This document shows positions 1-3,869 of a DNA stretch of 5,720 bases, piece by piece; the stretch's first letter is position 1; each line of letters opens with the position of its first letter. Both the position numbers and the translations under genes were made by a program. The stretch is from NCBI GenBank assembly GCA_017652545.1, contig JAGCAV010000157.1, positions 1-5,720 on the forward strand. The letters run 5' to 3'. This DNA is from Lachnospiraceae bacterium (GTDB taxonomy: Bacteria; Bacillota_A; Clostridia; Lachnospirales; Lachnospiraceae). The notes under the pieces are model-generated. The model was not told the origin of the DNA and did not search any database. It was given only the letters and a program-made list of their open reading frames with translations.

Positions 1-8
1 ATGTTCAT
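1..8 (-). CDS. Start of the next early gene (first codons only)
   Basis: The stop codon of the Gp157-like gene (TAA, 10 to 8) overlaps an ATG (8 to 6) as TAATG. A partial ribosome site, GGTGA, lies 7 bases before that ATG. This is the usual look of a translationally coupled next gene, so the leftward early operon probably continues beyond the left edge. Only Met-Asn is visible and the product cannot be named. In related phages a Gp157 gene is often followed by recombination or ATPase genes, but that is family knowledge, not something seen here. Confidence 0.4.
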
Positions 9-502
9 TACTTGATCACCACGCTTTCCGTCTGTTCCAGGCACGCGCCCGGGATCTCCGCGCCGTCCTTGATCGCCGCCTTCACCGCGTCCTTCCGGAT
101 CTCCGGCAGCGTGAACTTCAGATACTGCTCCGGCTCATGGCTGTGCGTCTGGATCCAGTTCACCACGCTCTGCTCGTCGATCACGTTCAGCTTCGTGTTG
201 TGGGTCTGGTACACGTTGCACCGCGCAGTCTTCAGCTTCTCGCCGTTCAGCGCGGCCGCCAGCCACGTCTTGATGCTGTCGATCTTGCTGTCCAGCGCCT
301 TCTTCCGGGCATTCAGCTTGTCGGCCTCCGCCTTGACGGCCTCCGCCTCCGCCTTCAGGTCCTTCACCCACAGGGCCACGCCCTCCAGCTTCTGTTCCCG
401 CTCCATCTGCAGCGCGGTCAGCTTCTCCGGATCCAGGATCTCCCCGGTCTCCAGGTCGACGCAGTCCAGGATCGCCTGGTCGATTTCATACAGTGCTCTC
501 AT
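8..502 (-). CDS. Siphovirus Gp157-like early protein
   Basis: A protein of 164 residues. It opens with MRALYEIDQAIL and an acidic stretch (DLETGEILDPEKL), then has a long Ala/Glu/Lys-rich helix with heptad character (about residues 40-85, predicted coiled coil), and then a basic C-terminal half. This order and the length fit the Siphovirus Gp157 family, found in early regions of Gram-positive siphophages. One member has been linked to phage resistance in Streptococcus thermophilus, but the molecular role is poorly defined. The ATG at 502 is chosen because a strong purine-rich ribosome site (511-520) sits 8 bases before it; the open frame extends further upstream without better signals. The start overlaps the end of the preceding gene by 17 bases, so translation is probably coupled. 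Family assignment is by pattern recognition, not by search. Confidence 0.8.
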   Translation of the reverse strand: MRALYEIDQAILDCVDLETGEILDPEKLTALQMEREQKLEGVALWVKDLKAEAEAVKAEADKLNARKKALDSKIDSIKTWLAAALNGEKLKTARCNVYQTHNTKLNVIDEQSVVNWIQTHSHEPEQYLKFTLPEIRKDAVKAAIKDGAEIPGACLEQTESVVIK

Positions 503-782
503 TGCGTCTTCTCCTCCTCCGTGGTATACTTTCAGTGGTTTCATTTGTGTCCGGCCGGTTGGATGTTCCCGCATCCTCCGGCTTTTTCATTTCGTAGCCA
601 ATACACTTCTCCCGAAACCGGTCCAGCTTGTCCCGCAGCACTGGCGCCGGCTGTTCGACATCCAGCACGTACCGGATCACCTTTCCGTCGCTCATCGGCA
701 CCCGCACAACGTCGGGATACTTGCTGCAGTCGTGATTCCAGATCCCGGTCACCTTCGGCAGTGGCATAACTCTGATGCTCAC
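486..782 (-). CDS. Small phage protein of unknown function with poly-Arg tail
   Basis: A protein of 98 residues. I take the start as GTG at 782, which overlaps the stop of the preceding gene as GTGA, with GGTGG just upstream. An in-frame ATG at 767 is the alternative. The conserved-looking core is PLPKVTGIWNHDCSKYPD followed by VRVPMSDGKVIRYV (about residues 7-40). I associate this pattern with short hypothetical proteins of gut Clostridia phages, but no function is known to me. After a helical segment to about residue 68, the C-terminus is a Thr/Asn/Glu-rich linker ending in six consecutive arginines and NESTV. The arginine codons are the same bases that form the ribosome site of the next gene, so the tail may be shaped by that constraint rather than by protein function. 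No membrane segment is visible. Confidence 0.75.
   Translation of the reverse strand: MSIRVMPLPKVTGIWNHDCSKYPDVVRVPMSDGKVIRYVLDVEQPAPVLRDKLDRFREKCIGYEMKKPEDAGTSNRPDTNETTESIPRRRRRRNESTV
511..520 (-). promoter_or_regulatory. Ribosome binding site that fixes the Gp157-like start
   Basis: On the minus strand this reads GGAGGAGGAG, 8 bases before the ATG at 502. It lies inside the coding sequence of the upstream gene, where it encodes part of the arginine run. It decides the start of the Gp157-like protein against the longer open frame reaching about 574. Confidence 0.75.
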
Positions 783-1588
783 AGTTCCACCCCCAGGATC
801 CGGAAGGCGTTCACCTGCTCCGCCCGCAGCTTCTTCCACTGTTCCACGGTGTAGCTCATGACATCCGCCCCGTCCGGGTTCTCGAAATCAACGTAAATGG
901 CTCCGTGGATGTCCGTCCGCCGGTACCGGCCGAACAGGCCCTCGATTTCCCGTACCGTCATGCCGTCGTAACAGAGCGGCTGCGTGATCGTTTCCTGCGT
1001 GTTGAGATTCAGCCCGGCATCCTCGCAGCTCTGAAAAAACTCATCCGCTGCGTCCTTCATGCCCTTCATGGCATCCCCCAGGCTGGTCTCCGGCGTCTCC
1101 ACGACCTCGACCTTGTTCGTCTCCGGCGTCTCGATCCGGATCGGACCGTCGATCTTCACGGTGGGCACATTCTCCGCGGTCTTCCGGCCGATCCGCTTCG
1201 GCAGCTGCGCGTAGATCTCCGGGCTACTGTCCTTCAGCTCCGCACGGATCTTGACCCACACTTTCGGCGCGTCCACGCTGCCCATGTTGGTCAGGTATAC
1301 CCGCGGATCCTCGCCGGCGATCGCCAGGCGGATCGCCTCCGCCCTGATCTCGGGCGTTACCTTGAATTTTTTGTTCAATCTGATCTCTCCCTTCGTTTTC
1401 GGTTTTCCGTCCGTGTACTCGTAGGGCTTCCTCCCCAGCCATTCCCGCTGGAAGTTGCACCAGGTGGCCCTGGGGCTGATGTAATTCTTGCTATACAGAT
1501 AGCCCAGGATGTCCCCGCCGGTCCGCTCCAGCTCGATGCAGTGCTCCACGATGGCGGCCTTTTCTTCGTAGGTTCTCAGTGTGGCCAT
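779..1588 (-). CDS. Phage early protein with duplicated HTH-like module, function unknown
   Basis: A protein of 269 residues and the largest early gene here. Two N-terminal stretches, about residues 8-51 and 79-118, follow the same pattern: a helix, then G-x-D near a Y-L pair, then P-x3-W or P-x2-W, then R and a terminal E-x-L or EL (W43, W111). They look like two copies of a helix-turn-helix-like unit, which would suggest nucleic-acid binding; this is inference. A polar linker (about 140-185) contains ETPET twice. The C-terminal domain (about 208-269) contains GMTVREIEGLFGRYRR and ends in FRILGVEL; I have seen this ending in hypothetical proteins of Clostridia phages. The ATG at 1588 is preceded by GAGGGTG at 9 bases. 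The stop overlaps the GTG start of the next gene, and the preceding gene ends within 4 bases, so this is one operon. No catalytic motif is recognised. Confidence 0.75.
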   Translation of the reverse strand: MATLRTYEEKAAIVEHCIELERTGGDILGYLYSKNYISPRATWCNFQREWLGRKPYEYTDGKPKTKGEIRLNKKFKVTPEIRAEAIRLAIAGEDPRVYLTNMGSVDAPKVWVKIRAELKDSSPEIYAQLPKRIGRKTAENVPTVKIDGPIRIETPETNKVEVVETPETSLGDAMKGMKDAADEFFQSCEDAGLNLNTQETITQPLCYDGMTVREIEGLFGRYRRTDIHGAIYVDFENPDGADVMSYTVEQWKKLRAEQVNAFRILGVEL

Positions 1589-1591
1589 GCT

Positions 1592-1825
1592 TCACTTCAC
1601 CCTCGTTCCACAATGCGGACAGACGATGACAGGATTCCGTTTGCCGTTTTCCTGCTCTTTCAGCGGACACCACTCTGGTCTTCCGTTGCTGAAGTAATCA
1701 CTTACATCGTTCTCGCCCCATCCTCTGCCGTTGCACGGGACACCACACATCAGATACTCATTACATATAGGACATCCACCGCAATTCTTTGGCATTGGAA
1801 TATCAATCTGAATCATTAACTTCAC
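1592..1825 (-). CDS. Small cysteine-rich protein, putative zinc-binding
   Basis: A protein of 77 residues with eight cysteines: C15, C18, C21, C27, C31, C53, C69 and C72. The last two form CPHC, a rubredoxin-knuckle-like metal site. The first group (MPKNCGGCPIC) and the later RPEWCPL resemble short cysteine-rich proteins that recur in Firmicutes phages; none has a function I can name. Metal binding (zinc or possibly iron-sulfur) is inferred from cysteine spacing. The start is uncertain: GTG at 1825 has GAGG 7 bases before it, while in-frame ATG at 1816 has GGTGA 5 bases before it. The gene sits between another cysteine-rich gene and the 269-residue gene in a stretch of clearly lower GC than its surroundings. 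Confidence 0.75.
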   Translation of the reverse strand: MKLMIQIDIPMPKNCGGCPICNEYLMCGVPCNGRGWGENDVSDYFSNGRPEWCPLKEQENGKRNPVIVCPHCGTRVK

Positions 1826-1834
1826 CGACCTTCC

Positions 1835-2065
1835 TCAGTCAAACGCACCGGCGTTTGCTCTCCATCTCGTTATTGTTTCAAGCTGATGCTCAAGCGTTTC
1901 AGTTCGTTCCTTTTGCTCTTTTATCAGGGCAAGGGCATCCGCAAGCAAATCTTTTTCACAACTTCCATGCTTAAATACGCATCCGTCATAGTCACACTTA
2001 TTACAAAAACTGCCATCATTAATGCAACCCTTGATTGCTTTTATAACCTTCTCCCTGTCAGCCAT
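1835..2065 (-). CDS. Small cysteine-rich phage protein
   Basis: A protein of 76 residues. It begins MADREKVIKAIKGC, then has a cysteine cluster C14, C21, C24, C29, C36 (pattern C-x6-C-x2-C-x4-C-x6-C), then a helix with ADALALIKEQ and a polar C-terminal helix (about 40-68). The combination of a DREKVIK opening, a short Cys cluster and a D-A-L-A-L-x-K-E-Q helix is one I recall from small hypothetical proteins of gut Firmicutes and their phages; function unknown. The cysteines could hold one metal ion. A ribosome site GAGGTGG precedes the ATG by about 4 bases. It ends 9 bases before the next gene and begins 9 bases after the small membrane protein gene, so it is part of the leftward operon. Confidence 0.75.
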   Translation of the reverse strand: MADREKVIKAIKGCINDGSFCNKCDYDGCVFKHGSCEKDLLADALALIKEQKERTETLEHQLETITRWRANAGAFD

Positions 2066-2074
2066 CGTTCCACC

Positions 2075-2233
2075 TCAAATCATCCCCGCCACAGCGGCCC
2101 ATACCAGGATCGTCACAATGGGCGCCAGGATGATTTCCGCCCGCAGGATCAGCCGGTCCCGCCGCTCGCGCCGGGTCTCTTTCACGAATATCTTCTGTCC
2201 GGTAATGGTCCGGATCTGCCGGTATGCTGTCAC
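2075..2233 (-). CDS. Small single-pass membrane protein
   Basis: A 52-residue protein when started at GTG 2233, whose first bases overlap the stop of the previous gene as GTGA. An in-frame ATG at 2242 gives three more residues, but its GGGAGG touches the start codon, whereas it lies 9 bases from the GTG. The N-terminal half is strongly basic (KETRRERRDR, about residues 18-27). The C-terminal third (about 34-52, from I/L-rich through VTILVWAAVAG) is one hydrophobic segment reaching the end. Under the positive-inside rule the basic part would stay in the cytoplasm. The function is unknown. Its place in the immediate-early operon differs from the lysis module on the far side of the attachment site, so a holin role is less likely than a host-takeover or exclusion role; that is speculation. 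Confidence 0.6.
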   Translation of the reverse strand: MTAYRQIRTITGQKIFVKETRRERRDRLILRAEIILAPIVTILVWAAVAGMI

Positions 2234-2469
2234 GATAACCATCCTCCCTTTTTCAAAAAATCGATCCGGAAAAACTTGACGTGGGTTCCGCTCACGATGT
2301 AGTTGCAGATCTCCCTGGGCCACTTCCCCGTCTTCGCGTACTTGATGATCACATCCGGGTGCATCCGGATGATCGGCGCGATATCGGCAGCGGTGACCAT
2401 TTCGTCTTCCCGGTCCATCAGGGCCAGGATTGGATCCGAATACTTCGGAAACTTGCGGTCCTCCAGCAT
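2230..2469 (-). CDS. Winged-helix/excisionase-like DNA-binding protein
   Basis: A protein of 79 residues. The core from about residue 24 reads VTAADIAPIIRMHPDVIIKY, then K-x-G-K-W-P, then GTHVKFFRIDFLKKG. This matches the layout of small MerR/excisionase-type winged-helix proteins: a helix-turn-helix that reads the site, a turn, and a basic beta strand ending in R-I-x-F-L. In temperate phages such proteins often act as excisionase, bending attachment-site DNA to direct the integrase to excision, but some are only regulators, so the role is inferred. AGGAGG lies 8 bases before the ATG. It is the second gene of the leftward operon, directly downstream of the operator copy at 2486-2500, so its expression could be tied to the repressor. 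Its stop overlaps the start of the membrane protein gene. Confidence 0.6.
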   Translation of the reverse strand: MLEDRKFPKYSDPILALMDREDEMVTAADIAPIIRMHPDVIIKYAKTGKWPREICNYIVSGTHVKFFRIDFLKKGGWLS

Positions 2470-2485
2470 TGGCTTGCCTCCTTTC

Positions 2486-2500
2486 TTCGCTTAAAGCGAG
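2486..2500. promoter_or_regulatory. Second-site operator copy at the end of the Cro-like gene
   Basis: The sequence TTCGCTTAAAGCGAG matches the perfect operator at 2760-2774 at 14 of 15 positions. On the minus strand the identity is 15 bases in a row (ACTCGCTTTAAGCGA). It covers the last codons and the TAA stop of the Cro-like gene. I see no convincing promoter around it. It could act as a roadblock, a looping partner for the main operators, or simply form an RNA hairpin. Confidence 0.6.
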
Positions 2501-2712
2501 TGCTTGCCGCAAAAAATAAAGTCTGCCGGGTACCGGTACAATTTGCAGATCTCCATGAACTTATCGTACCCGGGTACCGTCTTCCCCTTCTCCCAGCTCC
2601 TCAGCGTAGCAACATCGACGTGCAGCTTCGCCGCGGCAACCTCCTGAAGGTATCCGGCGTTCACCCGGGCGGCAGCCAGGGAAATCTTCGGCGGGTTCTT
2701 TAATCCCTCCAT
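2491..2712 (-). CDS. Cro-like XRE-family regulator
   Basis: A protein of 73 residues with a single XRE-type helix-turn-helix. The segment from about residue 9 reads KISLAAARVNAGYLQEVAAA, and the recognition helix area ends in the signature LRSWEKGKTVPG (about 37-48), followed by the helix that closes the domain. This is the first gene of the leftward operon, facing the repressor gene across the control region, which is the position of Cro in lambdoid-type switches. It would be expected to bind the same operators and lower repressor expression during lytic growth; that is inferred from position. Its ribosome site AGGAGG (2724-2729) is 11 bases from the ATG, slightly far, but no better start exists. 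The stop codon is embedded in an operator copy. Confidence 0.85.
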   Translation of the reverse strand: MEGLKNPPKISLAAARVNAGYLQEVAAAKLHVDVATLRSWEKGKTVPGYDKFMEICKLYRYPADFIFCGKHSL

Positions 2713-2753
2713 ATTGTGGTTTTCCTCCTTTCAAATTGTTTGGAACCACTACC

Positions 2754-2781
2754 AGTATACTCGCTTAAAGCGAGTTGTCAA
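2754..2781 (-). promoter_or_regulatory. Leftward early promoter (Cro-like operon)
   Basis: On the minus strand a perfect -35 box TTGACA (2781-2776) is followed by a 16-base spacer and a near-perfect -10 box TATACT (2759-2754), 42 bases before the Cro-like start. The spacer is filled by a perfect 15-base palindromic operator, so a bound repressor would exclude RNA polymerase. It looks stronger than the facing rightward promoter. Confidence 0.85.
2760..2774. promoter_or_regulatory. Operator O1, perfect palindrome
   Basis: CTCGCTTAAAGCGAG consists of 7-base perfect arms around one central base. It sits between the -35 and -10 boxes of the leftward promoter. The size and symmetry suit a dimeric XRE repressor. 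Related sequences at 2779-2793, 2820-2834 and 2486-2500 support it being the recognition sequence of the repressor and/or the Cro-like protein. Confidence 0.8.
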
Positions 2782-2793
2782 GCATAAAGCGAG
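2779..2793. promoter_or_regulatory. Operator O2, degenerate copy
   Basis: CAAGCATAAAGCGAG keeps the right half of the palindrome (AAAGCGAG) intact and matches O1 at 12 of 15 positions. Its centre is 19 bases from that of O1, about two helical turns, so two dimers could sit on the same face and cooperate. It overlaps the outer edge of the leftward -35 box. Confidence 0.6.
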
Positions 2794-2811
2794 AAAAATT
2801 TCTGTTTACGC

Positions 2812-2840
2812 TTGTTTTTCTCGCTTTTTTCGATTATACT
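2812..2840 (+). promoter_or_regulatory. Rightward repressor promoter
   Basis: A -10 box TATACT (2835-2840) lies 17 bases after a weaker -35 box TTGTTT (2812-2817), with the repressor ATG 24 bases beyond. A half-conserved operator occupies the spacer, so the repressor probably controls its own synthesis. It would drive the repressor, ImmA-like, secreted protein and integrase genes. Confidence 0.7.
2820..2834. promoter_or_regulatory. Operator O3, half-site in the repressor promoter
   Basis: The left arm CTCGCTT is intact, but the right part is replaced by a T-run, with CGA retained. It fits exactly in the spacer of the rightward promoter, mirroring the place of O1 in the leftward one. Another CGCTT half-site occurs at 2809-2813. 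Weaker binding here than at O1 would let the repressor first shut the early promoter and only later its own. Confidence 0.5.
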
Positions 2841-2863
2841 AAGGTTCCAAGGAGGAATGCAAA

Positions 2864-3235
2864 ATGCCAGATAATGCACGCGAAATCTTCGCCAGAAATC
2901 TCCGTTTCCTGATGGACGCCCGCGGGATCTCCCAGGCGGACATCTGCCGGGAGCTGAACGTGTCCTCCGCGACGGCCTCCGACTGGTGCTCCGGAAAGAA
3001 GTACCCGCGGGTAGATGCCATGCAGCACCTTGCGGATCTGCTGGGCGTCTACTTCTCCACCCTGACCACGGAGAGCGGCATGAAGGATTTCGAGGACCAG
3101 CAGATTCTCGAAGCGCTCCATCAGGATCCGAAACTCCGGCTTCTGTTCGACCGTGCGGTGAACATGAGCGCGGAGGACCGGGCGAAGATGCTCCAGATCT
3201 CCGGGATCATCAAGGGCGAGCTCTACGGGGAATGA
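2864..3235 (+). CDS. XRE-family lysogeny repressor (CI/ImmR-like)
   Basis: A protein of 123 residues. Residues about 8-63 are an XRE helix-turn-helix: ISQADICRELNVSSATASDW covers the second and recognition helices, and SGKKYPRVDAMQHLADLLGV closes the domain. The remaining part (about 75-123) has DPKLRLLFDRAVNMSAEDRA, a helical tail like that of ImmR-type repressors. There is no LexA/S24 autoprotease domain, so classical RecA-stimulated self-cleavage is unlikely. The adjacent small HExxH protein is the obvious candidate for antirepression. The ATG at 2864 has AGGAGG 8 bases upstream. The gene faces the Cro-like gene across the operator region and begins the lysogeny operon. I expect it to bind the CTCGCTT-type operators; this is inferred from location and symmetry. 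Confidence 0.85.
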   Translation: MPDNAREIFARNLRFLMDARGISQADICRELNVSSATASDWCSGKKYPRVDAMQHLADLLGVYFSTLTTESGMKDFEDQQILEALHQDPKLRLLFDRAVNMSAEDRAKMLQISGIIKGELYGE

Positions 3236-3250
3236 TGGATTTTTCCATCA
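3233..3250 (+). promoter_or_regulatory. Hairpin overlapping the repressor stop codon
   Basis: A perfect inverted repeat TGATGGA, a loop of four T, then TCCATCA. The TGA stop of the repressor is part of the left arm. No U-run follows, so it is not a standard terminator. It could slow or couple translation into the ImmA-like gene, or stabilise the upstream message. Role unknown. Confidence 0.4.
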
Positions 3251-3284
3251 TCTCCTCGTGTATGCTCTCCATGAGGTGATGAAC

Positions 3285-3491
3285 ATGAGAGAGGTGAACG
3301 TAATCCTCCAGGATCTGCCGACCTCTGTCCGCGGATTCGTGTACACGAATGAAGACGGAGAGCCGACTATTGTAATAAATAGCCGGCTCTCCCGCGAACA
3401 GAATCTCCGGACCTACTGTCACGAACAGAACCACATCGACCGCAACGAAATGTATGAGCCGACCTATATCGAATATGGAGGTGCACTATGA
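3285..3491 (+). CDS. Minimal ImmA/IrrE-like putative metallopeptidase
   Basis: A protein of 68 residues. It carries H46-E47-Q-N-H50, an HExxH zinc site, preceded by IVINSRLSREQNLRTYC. The order of a beta strand ending in IN-S, an L-S-x-E helix, and an HExxH helix followed by I is that of ImmA/IrrE-family proteins. ImmA of ICEBs1 cleaves its partner repressor ImmR to induce the element. Family members are usually about twice this length or more; here only the N-terminal strands and metal helix remain, with possible third ligands among E55 and E58. The start at ATG 3285 is chosen because AGGTG lies 6 bases upstream; GTG 3258 and ATG 3279 are in-frame alternatives. Its stop overlaps the start of the secreted protein gene. 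The function is inferred from the motif and its place after the repressor. Confidence 0.65.
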   Translation: MREVNVILQDLPTSVRGFVYTNEDGEPTIVINSRLSREQNLRTYCHEQNHIDRNEMYEPTYIEYGGAL

Positions 3492-3859
3492 AGAAACTGA
3501 TCGCTATCGTCCTGATCCTGGCCCTTCTCCTGCCGGCAGCTGCTATGGCGGATGAGAAGAACGTTGTCGGCTGCTGGGCCCATTATGAGCTGCAGAGGTC
3601 AGGAACCCCGTCAATGATCATGCTTTACCTGAATGAGTATCATATATGTTATTTCCTGATCCAATCATTCAATGCCTACGAAGCCGGCATCGGCCGGACA
3701 TTCGTCGGCACATGGCAGCTGAATGATAACGGAACAGTAACCGCAAAAACCGGAAACAATACGGAAACGACGCTCTATATCCATGATACGTACAGCGTAG
3801 CGATGGATGTCAGAACGGCAGATATGTATGTCAATCTCACGAAGATCGGCATAGAATGA
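3488..3859 (+). CDS. Small secreted protein, possible lysogenic-conversion gene
   Basis: A protein of 123 residues with a clear Sec signal peptide: MKK, a hydrophobic core (about residues 4-17), and a likely signal peptidase I cut after AMA (residue 21). There is no lipobox. The mature part of about 100 residues looks all-beta: it has VVGCW near its start, VGTWQLNDNGTV in the middle, and NNTETTLYIHD later, a G-x-W pattern reminiscent of small beta-barrel or lipocalin-like folds. I cannot assign a family. GGAGGTG lies 4 bases before the ATG, and the start overlaps the previous stop as ATGA. It lies between repressor and integrase in the lysogeny operon, is not expected to serve phage growth, and has lower GC than its neighbours. 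Those traits suggest a moron that alters the lysogen's surface or environment; this is inference. Confidence 0.8.
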   Translation: MKKLIAIVLILALLLPAAAMADEKNVVGCWAHYELQRSGTPSMIMLYLNEYHICYFLIQSFNAYEAGIGRTFVGTWQLNDNGTVTAKTGNNTETTLYIHDTYSVAMDVRTADMYVNLTKIGIE

Positions 3860-3869
3860 GGTGATCACC

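Noticed and set aside
12..854. Long plus-strand open frame (280 codons) over the Gp157-like gene
   Set aside because: Composition is Ser/Phe-rich nonsense typical of an antisense shadow. The minus-strand genes have ribosome sites, overlapping starts and recognisable families.
905..1819. Long open frame of 304 codons on the plus strand
   Set aside because: It lies antisense to the 269-residue and cysteine-rich genes, has low-complexity Arg/Leu/Pro-rich composition and no clear ribosome site. It is a by-product of GC-rich coding sequence on the other strand.
2471..2508. Direct repeat GCTTGCC (2472-2478 and 2502-2508) around the distal operator
   Set aside because: Seven bases is short enough to arise by chance in this composition, and one copy is part of the spacing near a ribosome site.
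2486..2530. A separate promoter for the excisionase-like gene at the distal operator
   Set aside because: No pair of -35 and -10 boxes with acceptable spacing is visible on the minus strand. The palindrome is therefore listed as an operator copy only.
3233..3250. Intrinsic terminator after the repressor gene
   Set aside because: The hairpin has no following T-run and only a 7-bp AT-containing stem, and the downstream genes are tightly packed in the same direction.
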